64,000 bases of DNA from Telopea speciosissima (GCF_018873765.1 NC_057918.1:10982862-11046861); one strand, 5' to 3'; positions 12,317-25,249 are shown, numbered from the stretch's first letter. The notes: a model not told the origin generated them from the letters alone. A program made the numbers and translations.

Positions 12317-13650
12317 TCTCTGTGTGTTGTGGGTGTGTGAAAAGTGGTTGATCTTCATTGTTGGGTTGCATTTTACTTCTGAAGCATTATGAAATTCTAT
12401 GCAGAAATCTCTTAGATATTAATATATTCTCTATGACTTCTGATTATATTGATAGACTTAGTTTTTCTTTTCTGGATGATGATTCATTGTTAATTGGGTA
12501 TTTACTGTTCTAGTTGCTTAACTGTGGTTTTTGCAATTTAGTCTTCTGACATGGCTGACTGCATAGGATTTAGGTTGACTGGGGAGGGAATTTGGTTCCA
12601 CTGGACAGCTATTAATCTTACTGTTTCTGATAAATTGGCTACGACCCCTTCTCTTTTAGAATGTTCCTTTTTTGTTGGTCTAGAACTCAGGCTAAGAAAC
12701 CTGATCATCGAAATAAATAAACTTACATTTTCTTGTGATTTGACTCATGAAATCATGCCCATCTATTTTCTTAACCAAGATTGGTTACAACAAGATTGAA
12801 CTTTATTTTTTTGCCCTTGTAGTATAACACTTCTTTTTTCTTTGAGGGTAAATCATGTCATTTCACATGGAGAATGATAACTATTGAAAATGACATAATG
12901 ATAAGTCACTTTCATCTTATTTTGAAATTATCTTCTTACCCTTGACTTAAATAACTTTTGGGAATAAGACAAGGGGCAATCAAAAGAAGGTTAGAACTTC
13001 TAACTTCACCACCTTGGTGACAACAAGATGCTCCATTTCTGAAATTTCAATTGACAAAACAGCTATTTAGATGGGTATGATTGAATGAGTTGACTCATGA
13101 AATTGGGCATGCTTTGGTCTAGATTTGGCGACCAAGGGACTGGTGATGAAAACATGGTCAAACGAAGTCAAATTGCCATGTTGGGCTTCATAGTTGAGTC
13201 ATGGGATACATTTCCTTTTCTCAAAATCATAACTGGTTTTATCCTTTTCCAAAATTCATTGTGTTTTTGTTATTTGTTTGTGTGTCTAATGTCTTGTATA
13301 TGGAATTTTCAGATAAAGTTGTGCAAGCAGAGTGGAGGAGGTGATTTTGCAGAAATTTGGGTTTCAAGGAGAAAGGTTACCTCAAGGAGGTAAACGTGAC
13401 TAGTTGCCAGCATTTTTTAAGGGATATTTTCTCGTGGTATAAAATTCAGTTGTAAAACTTGAAGCTGGACTTGAGGAGTAACTGGTGTGTGGTGTGCCTG
13501 GAGTGCTCTACTCTCTTATTACTGTTGTATTTCAGGGTCTGTATAGTCTGGTTTGATTTCGTTTAGGGTTTGTTTGTGTTTTTTTCCCTCTCCCAGATTT
13601 ACTTATAATAGGAATGCCAACCGTGTAAGAGCCATAAACTATTGTTATAC
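12317..13650 (+). other. Probable 3'UTR region of the IQD gene, possibly spliced
   Basis: After the stop there is no continuing reading frame. An acceptor-like TTTTCAG ends near 13310, followed by a GC-richer stretch (13315-13400) unlike the surrounding AT-rich sequence. That would fit a 3'UTR exon after an intron, but the donor is not certain. No other gene is visible here. Confidence 0.3.
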
Positions 13651-14651
13651 AGTTTCTCACCGATAGTTGAATGTTTGGCTTGTGACCATAGTTCTTTGGT
13701 TTAATCTGTGTACATATTTGTGTCCATAAGATCAGTTAATGCCTTTTGGTTTAGCCTGCTATTTGGAACGTCAACTTTAATGGAGATTTTATATAGGAAG
13801 GGAGAAGGGCTCCAATTGATTGTGGGGATTGAGTCAAAAAGTATTTCAAGTCAAGGGCATATGGCATGTTCCATTTATATTTTAAGTTGTCCATTGCTTC
13901 CTAATTATTTTGCAGAAGTTTGAATGTAAGCAGGGAGTCTCAGGCCTTTTTGAAAACCTGTTCCATATATGACTGCTAGGACTAGTAATGGGGATGATAG
14001 GCTTAGAAGACCTATGGTCTTTCTTTAAGGAGCTTGGAGGGCCTTAACCCATACCGGCTTGCCCTATAAGGTTGGGTAAGGGCCCTTCCCTTTAACGAAA
14101 CAGAGGGGTGAAGTCCATGTGGATAAAGCTTTAAGCAACTGATAGGTATGACCAATGGGGATGGGATCATGGGAGTACATACATGAGTTGAGATGAAACT
14201 CACCAGGCTGAAGTTGACAATATTTCCCAAATATTTGAGTACCAATTAACATGGTTTTAGGTATCGGGATCGGATTGGGCCGATGGCTAATACTGATACC
14301 TAATCGATACTTTGTCTGTGGGTGTCCGAACTCAGAACAGGTATAGCCTCTTGGCAAAATAGTCCAAAAACCGCTGTATTGGTATTTTGAGTGGCAAAAT
14401 GGTCCTATCGGGCCGTTCTCAAAGTTCAAATCTTTCTACTTCCTCATCTTCTTAAATCAATTTGCAATTCTCGTGGACATTTTCGTCCTAAAATGTTTGG
14501 TCGGGTAACTTTCGAGCTACGGCAGCTACCCCTTTTTTTTGTTTTTGGTTCGGTTTTGATGTAAAACTGCTAAGAGTCTAAGACTATTATAATTAAAATA
14601 ACACCAACTGATTTTAAAAATAAAAGTCCGGTTCAAAGTTTTCTATCAGGG

Positions 14652-14772
14652 AATGGCCTATGGCAGCATTTCCATGTGTCTGTCTCTCTCCTCTTCAAAA
14701 CAATGGAGGTAGAGGTGTCTTTTCATATGGGGAGGAGAGAGATAGACTCATGAGAATGGTGGCGTTGGCCAC
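14652..14772. mobile_element. MITE related to the one at 55967-56110, degraded copy
   Basis: Shares 'catgtgtctgtctctctcctc', 'cttttcatatgggg' and 'aggagagagatagactcatg' with the element at 55967-56110. Its terminal repeats (GGCCTATGGCAGCA / GGTGGCGTTGGCC) are more decayed. Confidence 0.6.
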
Positions 14773-14847
14773 ATTTCTTGATAAAGTACTTTTTCCCTTT
14801 TTTTTAAATGTTCCAAACCTTAGTCATCTGAATTTTTATCATATGCA

Positions 14848-14970
14848 GTTACTGCACGGTGCAGTACTGCATCATGCGGCGGTTGCAGAGGCCATGTGCA
14901 CCATGTGAGGCCTGTTGTGCCACATGACCTCTGCTGCGTCGCATGATGCAGTACCGCACCGTGCAGTTAC
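14848..14970. repeat. Long inverted repeat, MITE-like hairpin
   Basis: The left arm (14848-14877, GTTACTGCACGGTGCAGTAC...) and right arm (14941-14970, ...GTACCGCACCGTGCAGTTAC) are complementary over about 30 bases with one or two mismatches. The complementarity continues inward through the 'cagaggccatgtg' / 'cacatgacctctg' pair. It is 123 bases long with no coding potential. Confidence 0.7.
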
Positions 14971-15007
14971 AAGAGAGGATAACGATTCTAGTTATCTTAT
15001 GACCAAG

Positions 15008-15141
15008 TGTTCTCTGCATTGGAGCGTAGACTGTGCGGCTAGACAAATGGGGAGTGGGCAAAATGACCACCCTGCCCCCTGAATGGCAGGAATACCCAGC
15101 CCATGTGTCTGGGCAAGGGCTGCACTGCGGCACAGAGAACT
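15008..15141. mobile_element. GC-rich palindromic MITE, copy 2
   Basis: Same family as 8418-8543: TGTTCTCTGCA at the left, GCACAGAGAAC at the right, and the shared centre 'accaccctgcccc(c)tgaatggcagg'. It lies between the IQD and ABCA genes, next to another palindromic repeat at 14848-14970. Confidence 0.75.
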
Positions 15142-15542
15142 TCAGCCCCCTTATTTTGCCCTTTTTTTTTTATCTTTAGAAAATCGAGGATTTTAATTTA
15201 TCAAAACTAGTACCAATTTTAAAACTTAATTTTTCAGATAAACTCCAACCATTTTCTGAAACCATAAGGTGTCATATTTAATGGACATGTTTTCCACTCC
15301 ATCTCTTGGTCATGTCTTAGATTTCAAAACAGTCTTAACTTCTTCACATGCCATTATTATTTGAAAATCTCTTACCAAAAAACAAAAAAAAAAAAAATTT
15401 GAAAATGCCAAATTTTCGTGGAACTGTGTGACTAGTAGGGACTGTTTAAAAAAAATAAAAATAAAAATAAAAAACCCATGCATGATAGAGGTCATTTGGT
15501 TGAAGAGATTTCCTCGTAGATCAGAATGCTGAATAGTAGGGA

Positions 15543-15548
15543 TTTTAT
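15543..15548 (-). terminator. Candidate polyadenylation signal of ABCA2
   Basis: AATAAA on the minus strand, 32 bases downstream of the stop codon. It is the closest canonical hexamer, but further AATAAA-like words occur near 15440-15470. Confidence 0.35.
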
Positions 15549-15579
15549 TAAGCCATTGCATCTTTTTTTGGACATCCTT

Positions 15580-18500
15580 TCAGATCTTTCCATATAGAAT
15601 TGGCCGATCAATTTGATTATGATCAATAATATATCCAAGTATGGGTTCAATTCTGCCAGAAGTTGAATCGGAAGGGGTTGTAGAATGGACCAACATAGGT
15701 TGAACATTTGGTGGTATTGGAGTTTCAGGTGAGTGACCAGAAATGCATAGGTTGCCTGAATCATCTTGAGCCCAGTATACTTCAACCATCAAACCTCTAG
15801 GATTCTCTGCAGATTCTGTTCCAGGGATCCCAACAAATCTGCTTCCTTTGGGTATCTGCATAACCATCATGAAGGTCACAATTTTGATAAAGCAATTTTG
15901 ATAATTCCCTGTAATCAATATAGATTTATCGAACCTACCTCAATTAAGAGTCCAGAAGTTAATGTCAGAGTTACCAAGGCCCCTTCAGCAATAGCACTTT
16001 CTAGTTCTGCCTCCTTTGCAATATTCAGAAACACTTCTTCTAGAGTTGTAAGGCCAAGTTGAATGTCTGATATGCCAAATTCGCTTTCTCTATCTTGAAG
16101 CTCTGCAAAGAAATCCTGCACAGCAATATGATTGCAAGGAATAACAGAAACACATCTTATAAGCAAGAAAAATCTTATTGGCATAATATATATAAATTCA
16201 AAATGAGAACTGTGATCAGAAATATTTTATGTTGCATTGAAGATGTTCAGTAAATAAAATAAAAAATAAAAATCTTGAAAATTAATTACGATCATGGTAC
16301 CACTGTTTTTATAGGGTCATGTACCAAACCAGTAAAATAAAAAACAGATAGGTCTATTAAAATCCATTAAACCATGCCATTGCAATATAGTGTCAATGTA
16401 TGTCCACATGCACAGATAATAATGAAACAAAAAGTGGGATGAGTATTTACTGCCAACATTTCCTCTTTTTCATGAGGAATAACAAAAGTCAGGAAGGCCT
16501 GGTTCTCCTCTTTGGGCACCACATTCAAATGCTGTCAAATAAATCCATTGAGTCAGACAACAAACCTTTTAGTTAAAAAGATTTAAGAGCTAAGTTTATC
16601 TGATATACTTCTTTGAAAAAATTCTTCACAGCCTTATGATGAGGTTCGATCATATCAACTGCATCCCCATTAACATTATGCCCAGGAGTACTCCCACGGA
16701 AGCTCACATTAGCAATAAAACCTGTTCCAAACCGCGACTTCAATCTGATTGAGGTACCTATGCAACGAAGCCATCCTTTTGCCATGATTGCTATGCGGTC
16801 ACTTAAAATGTCAGCTTCTTCCATTGAGTGAGTTGTTAGGACAATGGCCCGCCCTTTCTTTGCATCCTCTATGATATCCCATACATGCCTCCTGGTGATT
16901 GGATCCATGCCAGTCGTCTGCATGCAAAAAAGAGGCTTCAAGTACACAATGAAATAGCCAAACAACAGAAGCAAGGTTAGGAATATTGTGCAGTGTGCAT
17001 ACCGGCTCGTCTAAGATAACCAATTTTGGATCACCAATGAGGGCTATTGCAACACTAACCCGGCGCTTCATTCCTCCACTATAACTCCCAGCTCTCCTTT
17101 TGGCCGCTTGAGCAAGTTTCACGTGTTCTAGTAAATCCTGAACAACCTGGAAAGCCAGTAAAATAAATTTTTTCTAAGAGCAGATATGGATAAGATGAAA
17201 TCAAATTATCATCCATCGTGGCTGATTTCAGATGAAAACTTGGAATTTTAGCTAAGGTATGGCCAAGTGTTGATATATTCACATTTATTTATTTTTATGA
17301 AATATACCAATTTTGTAAGTTTAAAAAATTTTCAGTTTATTTTGTTATTCAGCATGATGCAATAAGAAACAGCAACTCATCCATCTTGGCATACAATTCT
17401 TTTGAGGCCTGACTAGCACGTACCGAGTTGATTGAATCAGGGGGTAGGCCTTTGATGCCAGCAAAGAGATGGAGGTGCTCTTCAGCAGTTAAGGAATCCC
17501 AAAGAATGTCAAACTACAAAAGAGAAAAACATAAAGTAGAAACAAAACTTAGTTTCTCCATTTCTGCCTCGATTGCTGCAAAATGCCACACGAGATTCAT
17601 TAATGTCTTCCAATGAAAAATGAAGGGGAAAAATAGTATACCTGAGGACAAAGTCCTATCATTTTTCGGATAGTTGACATACCAACAGCACTTCGAATAG
17701 AATGTCCATAAATCAGTGCTGCAAACAAAGCAGTTTATGAAGTGATTAAGAAACCCATACTGTATGTACAGCCTAAGAACCTGAAGCTGACGGTATTACC
17801 ATCTCCGCCTGTCACTGGTGCAATGCCTGTTAAACAACTAATTGTAGTAGTTTTTCCAGCACCATTAGGTCCAAGAAGACAAAATAGTTGATTCTTTGCA
17901 AGGTTCATCCACAGACCCTGGAAGTAATTTTAAAAATAGCAGCAATAATCATAACAAGAAGCAACCCTATACTATAATCAAACGTCCCCCTTCTTTCTTT
18001 CAAGTGTCTAAACTAACATTCACCTATAACTAAGTGATGACTGAAATGAATTGCAATATTCCATGTCTAAGAGAACTAAAACACTAGAAATTTATCCATG
18101 TGTAAAACTAGGCACATGATTGAATGCAGTGGCCCACCACTTGCTAGCTAGCGTCTCACATACGAATAGGATGAGAATTCAAACCCCATGAAGTCATCAG
18201 AATGGATAATCGTGGCTATCTATCCATTTACATGTATGATTAATTCATCACATCATTTCAGTTGTAACAATTTAAAACTGGAACACTGAGATTGTCCACT
18301 TTCCAGTGAGACCTCATCCTGGCTTGATGCCCCTACATGAGGGTGGTTTGTAAGAACAGATGAGGTAGGAACAGTGGCTTCTGCTTCTCATACTGGAGAG
18401 GCATTCTTCAATATCTGAAGGCAAAATGGTTCTTTACCTTGACAGCATGGTAAGGTGGAGTCTTTTTGCATTTACAGCAACCAATATTTGTTGTCCCAGG

Positions 18501-21077
18501 ATATGTCTTTTCAAGACCACGTAACTGAACTGCAACATTGGGATCAACTGTACCTTCATTGAATTGTTTCTTTACAATATTTTCCTCTTCAAGAACGTCT
18601 TGATCATCTGGAGTAAAAGGTTCCACTGGTGGAGTTGAACCAGTGCAACTACAAATGCCACTCTCTGGAAGAAACAATACAAAAATAATGGTCATAAATT
18701 CGGGCACAGAACAATGAATGGATTTTAATTGAATCCAGAGACTCACTTACCTTCAACCTTGTCTCCACCTTTTCCTGTCCAGTACCCAGGCTTCAGAAAG
18801 TAAAATAATGATTTCCTCACACCTGCTGAATTTGGGATTATATTGTCGAAGTAGATAGCCAAAAAAAACCACAGAATGAATGTTGACAAAAGCCATCTAT
18901 ATACACCATCCTGACAGAGACATATTATGAGTAAAAATGTGACTTAATCATTTTATCTTATCTGGGAAAAGAACAGGTAAGTGGAGGTGAGTACAAGGTA
19001 GACCATATTGATGGACTGAACCATTTATTTTAGGTACTCTAAGCTGTAAAGGTGTAACCATACAATATTCAACACACAATCTGGCGATGATGGTGGACAC
19101 TTTGCCCGTGCACTCCAGCTGATCCCATCATCTTCAGGAGTTTCTGTAGCTGTTGAAAGCAGAGAAAGTGCTTGGGCGAGGAGATTAGGAGGGAATAAAG
19201 ACCAAAGGATCCTATATTTTTTAGGATGGACACTACTGTAGGGAAATCCAAATGCTGTAACGAGCTGCAACAAAAAAGAGAACTGTGAATTGACTGCATA
19301 TAGACTGGCTATCAAGAAAATTTACAGGGGAATCTTGCCTGAGTCACGAAGCCAATGATAAATATGCAGAAACCCACAATCGTGGATGATGATGATTTGC
19401 TAATGAAAGCCGACAGCAAGAAGGAAAAAGAAACCTATCATTTTCCAGAAGACAATATTAAAAGAAGAATAAGTTCAAAATTGGGCTTGCTTTATTAAGA
19501 ACAATATGAGGCTTCCATGTGTATACTGGCAATGGGAATCAGGATCAGGATGTCCACTGCAGGAAGAAACTTACCATATTTAATTGGAATAAAAAGAACA
19601 AGAGGAACACAACTGCAAAACTATTGTGCAGGAAAAAGTCCAACCGGAACATCATTCCAAATAGAACAGTGAAAAGTGCTGAGAGAAATGTAATCAAGGC
19701 TTCCCAAGTGAGCCACGAAAACCAATATGCACATTCATAGACACCCATTATATTCATTGCCTGCAGTTTCAGAAGTACTTATGAATAGGCTGTAAACAAT
19801 GATGCAAGGCCTTACATACTAATTTTGATGAATGATGAAAAGTCCAGAGGATATAATACCAGGCGAAGTTTGAGTTCTTTCTCTGTGACCAAAGAACTCA
19901 TTTGAAAGACAAAACCAAACATTGCAATGGCAAGGAAAAATGTTGGTCCAATAGTCTCCATAGTAGAAAATTTCTCTCCGGAAGGATGTACAAATGCCTT
20001 GAGCCCGACGTCCCAGCTAAATTTTGGATCTGTACATGGAACGACCCCCACCCCAAAAAAAAAATAGTGGGAAGAGAAAAAACAGAACAAGGTATTTGAG
20101 TATCATTGGTTTCTCAAATTTGTTTGAGAGATAGAGAGAGAATAAAACAAGTTGAGCACCTCCAATCAAAGACCTAGCAATTTCGCGTTCTGCAGCGATT
20201 TGGAGTGGTACTTGAAATTTAAAAGTAGGGTCCTCATATCGGCCTCGCTTGGTTACAGGGGTAGAGTTAGTCTGAATACCATAGCTGATTACAGCAGGAC
20301 TTCTTTCAAGGAAATGCAGAGCTCCAGGACTACGCATAGGATCCCTGAAAAGCCAGTCATCTACTTCCTCGGGTGTTCTAAACGATTTGACCTATATAAA
20401 CAGGGAGAATAACATGATCATTCAGTGGTTTGTAAAAGGCAAAAACTTGTCATGCAATTTAAGAAACGAGGAAGTAACATTAAGACTTCTTAATTAAAAA
20501 AAATAAAATAAAAATAAAAAAGACGAATAAAACGAACAAATAATGCACAATGCAAGTAAGAGGTCATAATCAAATTACAGGACATAATGCATCTCCAATT
20601 CTAGTCTATGAACCCTAAGTTTTCAATTCATTCAATTAAATAAACCCACATTGACACTATTTCGTAATAAGAGAAGCATAAAAACCCTCACAAAACCAAA
20701 ATTTGAATCCAAATGCGTACCCTATTGGGAGAAATAGGCCTTCCTGGGTTATTAGCCATGATATTGGACACAACTGATCGTATCCTGGCGCTTCCGTTGC
20801 CACTCCAAACGAAATCGTAGCAGGGAGTCATAATGAAGAACTTATCCTCGCAGGGAGGGATTGGGGGAGAGATGAGGGGTTCCGGATCATCGTAGTTGAT
20901 CTTGGAACTAGATTTAGAAATTAGATTAATGCTGAAGAGAAGAAAGATGAAGAAGAGGGAAGAGAAGAGTTGTATCAACGTAGATCTCCTGTGTCTCCAT
21001 GCCAGGATGAAATTCTTCTTTAGCAGGGCTTTGTATTGCTGAATTAGAAGAGGAAAACCCTTCTGCAAATCCACCAT
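15580..21077 (-). CDS. Half-size ABC transporter, subfamily A (ABCA2 type)
   Basis: Sixteen exons on the minus strand: 21077-20721, 20391-20160, 20029-19860, 19760-19575, 19434-19339, 19264-19064, 18910-18751, 18664-18438, 17917-17800, 17718-17642, 17513-17424, 17146-17003, 16917-16609, 16531-16451, 16115-15939 and 15855-15580. All phases agree, giving 966 aa, close to Arabidopsis ABCA2. Exons 1-7 encode the membrane half: one helix near residues 30-55, a soluble extracellular loop with PPCEDKFF, and a helix bundle from about residue 215 to 450. The nucleotide-binding domain has Walker A GPNGAGKTT (559-567), signature SYSGGMKRR (659-667), Walker B PKLVILDEP with catalytic Glu 685, and switch His 716 in TTHSMEEAD. 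The conserved tail DFFAELQDRESEFG follows. Known of the family: half-size ABCA proteins probably dimerise and move lipids; the plant ABCA2 substrate is not established. Intron 5 uses a GC donor (CAG|GCAAGA). The start ATG matches the family N terminus (FPLLIQQYKALLKKN). Confidence 0.93.
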
Positions 21078-21147
21078 TTCTCACTTCTTGCTCTTCCTTC
21101 TCTGCCTGTCGGTTTCTCTCTCTCTCTCTCTCTATTTTTTTTTTTTT

Positions 21148-21585
21148 GAAGAGTCAGTTTAAAATTCGAGCTGTTCTTCCTTCTTGGGCGTTATTGGTAT
21201 ATGGGTTTGTTAAGACGAAGAACTCTGAACTCAGATCTCTCTCTCTCTCTCTCTTTTTGAAGAGTCAGATTAAAATTCGAGCTGTTCTTCCTTCTTGGGC
21301 GTTATTGGTATATGGGCTTGTTAAGATGAAGAACTCTGAACTCAGTTCTCTCTCTCTCTCTCTCTTTTTAAGGGTCAATTTAAAATTCGAGCTGTTCTTC
21401 CTTCTTGGGCGTTATTGGTATATGGGTTTGTTAAGATTAACAACTCTGAACTCAGATCTCTCTCTCTCTCTTTTTGAAGAGTCGGTTTAAAATTCGAGCT
21501 TTTCTTCCTTCTTGGGCGTTATTGGTATATGGGTTTGTTAAGATTAAGAACTCTGAACTCAGATATCTCTCTCTCTCTCTTTTAT
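21148..21585. repeat. Tandem array of ~110-base units upstream of ABCA2
   Basis: Four units begin near 21148, 21259, 21369 and 21476. Each has 'aaaattcgagctgttcttcc', 'ttgggcgttattggtatatg' and 'aactctgaactcag', and ends in a (CT)n tract. A fifth, partial unit lies at 23101-23155, on the far side of an inserted element. The array starts about 70 bases upstream of the ABCA2 ATG, so it lies in its promoter or 5' leader. The CT tracts echo the (CT)n at 21117-21133 beside the start codon. The apparent reading frames through it are artefacts of the repetition. Confidence 0.9.
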
Positions 21586-23088
21586 GGGTTTTTTACAAAT
21601 GCCCCCTTGAAAATGCCTATTTGTCCAAATGCCTCTTTACAATTTTTCTAATTGTAAACTCCCCTTACTTTCAACAAATCGTAGCATGTTGATCTAGTCT
21701 GTTAATTTGGGATGTTAGACGTTAGTTTTAGGGAATATAATGACCAAAATACACTTGTGACAAACACCAACAAAAATTAAAAAAATTAAATGACCAAATT
21801 GCCCTCATCTTCCCCGAATGGTTTAGGGTTTGAAACTGAAAATCAAACCCTAAACCATTTGGGGAAGATGAACCCTAAAATCAAACCCTATAAGCACCCA
21901 TCAATCCAATCGTAATTTTTTCTGCAAATCGAAAAATCGAAGACCTTCACAACTCCTCAACCCTACGCACAGAGATCAGAATCAGGAGATCTATTGAACT
22001 ATCCTTCCAAGCATCTAAATTAATGGAAATTTTAAGAGAAGGTTCACATCGACAGACCCCTTGATTACGACCCACAAGATCCCCAAATCTGAAAACTTAT
22101 GTCGTCAATGGCTTTCTGAAACCTAGAGAAGCGGTAACAGTAGAGTGGGTCTCGATTTCAACTGGATTCCTCTCAACAAAGCAGCTTATAGCAAGGCCGG
22201 CTCTAGGGTTATAGTCGCTTAAGTCAAAGATACTCACACCCATAGTATTAGAGAGAAAGAGAGAAGGAAGAGAGAGATTGATGGGATTTCAACAACCTTC
22301 TCAAACAAGCAAATACCGCAGACACAAAGAATTGGGGAAAAGAACCATTACGATGGACAAGAACGAAGAAAGGAAAAGAGGGACTAAGATGTGAGATTGG
22401 GAGGGATTGACCAACCTGGTCGCACACAACTCGCAGCCCAAATATTTGTTCATTCATTTTAGGGTTCATCTTCCTCAAATGTTTTTCATTCATTCCATTC
22501 CAGTATCTGCTTTTTTGGTTCATCTTCCCCAAATGGTTGGGCTGGATGTGGCGTGTTCACCCTTTGTGGTCTGTCCCTCTTAAGGTCCTCTGTGATAATA
22601 GTCATGAACGACCAATTGGTTAATAAAATCATAAAGGAAACCAATGGTTTCTCTTTGGATCCACCATGGCTTAAGCAGATGAATCAAGATAGCAGTTAAT
22701 TTCTTCTACATTTAGAAAAGTTCCTGGTTGGTTTATTGAATTAAAAATCATAAAATGCAAGCAGACTGGAAGTATCAAGTGCCAGATGTATCTGATTTTA
22801 GGGTTCATCTTCCCCAAATGGTTTAGGGTTTGATTTTCAGTTTCAAACCCTAAACCATTTGGGGAAGATGAGGGCAATTTGGTCACTTTATTTTTTAATT
22901 TTTGTTGATTTTTGTCACAAGGGTATTTTGATCATTACATTCCCTAAAACTAATGTCTAATGTATCAAATTAACGGACTGGACCAAAATGCTATAATTTG
23001 TTGAAAAAAGGGGGGAATTTACAATTAGAAAATTTGTAAAGAGACATTTGGACAAATGAACATTTTCAGGGGCATTTGTAAAAAACCC
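21586..23088. mobile_element. 1.5-kb element with ~300-base terminal inverted repeats, Mutator-like
   Basis: Left end GGGTTTTTTACAAATGCCCC and right end GGGGCATTTGTAAAAAACCC are inverted complements apart from one base of length. The complementarity continues for about 300 bases: 'ccaaatgcctctttacaa' against 'ttgtaaagagacatttgg', and 'accaaattgccctcatcttc' against 'gaagatgagggcaatttggt'. Each arm ends in a smaller hairpin around 'aaaccctaaaccattt'. The flanks CTCTTTTAT (21577-21585) and TTTTTTTAT (23089-23097) agree at 7 of 9 positions, fitting a decayed 9-base target duplication as made by Mutator elements. The interior (21900-22790) has no transposase, so the element is non-autonomous. It split the tandem array upstream of ABCA2 between units 4 and 5. 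Confidence 0.8.
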
Positions 23089-23159
23089 TTTTTTTATTTT
23101 GAAGATTGTATTTAAAATTCGAGCTGTTCTTCCTTCTAGGGCGTTATTGGTATAGGAAA

Positions 23160-24270
23160 TTGATCTTAAAATTAACGGTCGTATTTCACCAACGTCAGTT
23201 TTTAGTGTTTGTGGATATTATTTTAGCCATTCAGGAGGTAGGGTGGTCATTTTGCCCACCCCATGTGTCTGGGCATAGCCTACACCCTGAAAAACATTTT
23301 TCCATTATTTTATTAGTTTATCAAAAAAAAATATATTATTTTATTAGTTTAAAAAGTCATTGAATGATTGACCGTTAATACAGTTAACCATTCTTGGAAA
23401 CACGTTTAATAAAAAATAAGACAGACATGTTCAAAATACCATACAGTTAATCTTAGAATTTTAAAGTCTAATTAAATCAAATACTCCATTTTGTATATGT
23501 CCATGCATGTATTGTATATACCAGTACTCTTAGACATTATTTCGCATTATTCCAACTCCGAGTGGGAACAAACAATTAAGATTAAAAAAATAATAATAAT
23601 TATTAAAAGCAAACATAAATCGAGGAGTTTCTCCACTTTCTTTGATTTAAAAAAAAAAAAAAAACTAGATATTGGAGCTCTAAATTTAAAAGAGGCCAAC
23701 CCCAAAAGGAATGATAGTCACCAATCCGGTTGATTCAACTGCCTAATAAGCCAAGGTTCAATACAGACCTTAGGTTCAGTTGCTAAAAAATATAATGGTT
23801 TTTTTTTTTGGTAGGAAAAAAAATATAATGGTTCAAATTTGATACATGAGGATCATATTTAAACCAAGAAATAAGTATGCATCTTAGTTTGATGGAGATT
23901 AGTCCTTTATGTAGCTCGGATTCATGGGATGTCATGTAATAGGCAGTTTCATATTTTATACTTTAGAGAATGACAAGAGTATTGCTCTCCATTGTGGGGC
24001 CATAAGATGCAACCAAGATTTTTTTCTTTTTTTTGGGGGGCGGGGGTTTAATTGGTAAGTTAAAAACTTTATGCTCAATTCTTTGGGTGCCTGTTATTGC
24101 CATATTCTTTTATTTTTTTTCTTTAATATAAAAAAACTATTAAAATAACAAAAAAAATTTGCCATGTCGACTTGCAATTCTTGTAGGTTTGGCCCTTTTT
24201 TTTTTTGTTGATGTACACATTGCTTATTAAAAACAAATCAATGACATACTCAAGCTTATATTACAATACC
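23160..24270. other. Intergenic, no gene
   Basis: AT-rich with several poly-A/T runs (23651-23664, 23800-23810, 24201-24210) and the MITE fragment at 23231-23290. Nothing coding was recognised. Confidence 0.6.
23231..23290. mobile_element. GC-rich palindromic MITE, fragment
   Basis: Carries the 'caggaggtagggtggtcatt' core and 'ccatgtgtctgggcatagcc', matching the right half of the other copies. The left arm and both ends are missing. Confidence 0.6.
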
Positions 24271-24839
24271 AGACTTTGATATCACTTGTTGGAAGTGGGA
24301 ATGTCTGACCAAAATTTTGCTTTCTATATCGAGAAGCATGTAATACATGTTTGAAAGAGAATATACAATGAGGTTAGGATTACCTCAAAACCCACAAGTA
24401 CAGGTTCTTCGAAGATTGCAATACTTGGACTAGCTACGTTGCACAGACAACAGAGATTAACACAAATGTTCTTCTTGAATTAGGGTTTCACAAATCCTAA
24501 CTCTCAAAATTTGAAGAGAGATGAGAAAGAATAATTGGAAGAGGAAAGCTGAATACTAGTGAGAAAGTTTTTCTCTCTCTTCCCTAACTATGTATTTGTA
24601 GGTTGCTATTAAACAGTCTCCCATGCCAAGTGTGCCAACAAAATAGTGTTACTCTATAAGCACTAAGGTTGCACAAGTTGAGTATAATTTTCATCTACTA
24701 GTAAACTCTATAGTGATAGAAAACATCACTTTAAGTCTTTTTCACTTTAGCAACATCGCATAATGTATTTTTAAGTAAGAAAAATTCAATTAGCGATAAC
24801 CCTAATCCATCGAAGTACCTAATACAAAGAATCTCAACA
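24271..24839 (-). mobile_element. LTR retrotransposon remnant (one LTR plus primer-binding site)
   Basis: A 553-base segment (24287-24839) starts TGTTGG and ends CTCAACA, the TG...CA form of an LTR with short inverted ends. Immediately outside its left end, 24271-24284 reads as the complement of a TGATATCAAAGTC-type primer-binding site, similar to the initiator-Met tRNA 3' end. That places the element on the minus strand, with its interior to the left, where little survives. No gag or pol was seen and no matching target duplication was found, so this is a truncated relic. Confidence 0.45.
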
Positions 24840-25249
24840 ATTGATTGGCAATAACACTTACAAATCATTTTTAAAATTTAAATATTAAATAATAGTAATA
24901 TTTAAATACATTTGCACACAATTTACAAAACTGCCCTTTCCTCAAGTATATGTTCTATTGCTAAATATACGCATGGCAGGGAGTCGGCGGGGACAAAGCG
25001 GGTTGTTCCGTTTGTTTGGCCGTAAAATAAGTGAGGAGTGAGGAGTGAGGAGTGAGGACTGAGTCGGAGAGTCGGACTTGGAATCTGAATTCTGTTCATT
25101 CGATGCCCTAAATTTGAGTGTCTGAGTCGAGTTGGGGGGGGGGGGAGACATTACCAAGAGAAAGAGAACGATATGGAGGAAAGGCGTGGAACTTTGGGTA
25201 ATTGGTTTCCGATGGCTTCTTTGTTTTCAGTTTGGACTTCGGCTTCGTT

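Larger units (their letters stand above)
13650..15300. other. Intergenic between IQD and ABCA2, repeat-rich
   Basis: No reading frame resembles a protein family. It contains three MITE-like elements (14652-14772, 14848-14970, 15008-15141) and a GC-balanced stretch near 14240-14440 of unclear origin. The 3' end of the minus-strand ABCA gene adjoins it. Confidence 0.6.

Noticed and set aside
21146..21692. Repeated plus-strand frames with FELFFLLGRYWY-like peptides
   Set aside because: Direct consequence of the ~110-base tandem array upstream of ABCA2; no start context or family, and the frame is cut by the inserted element.
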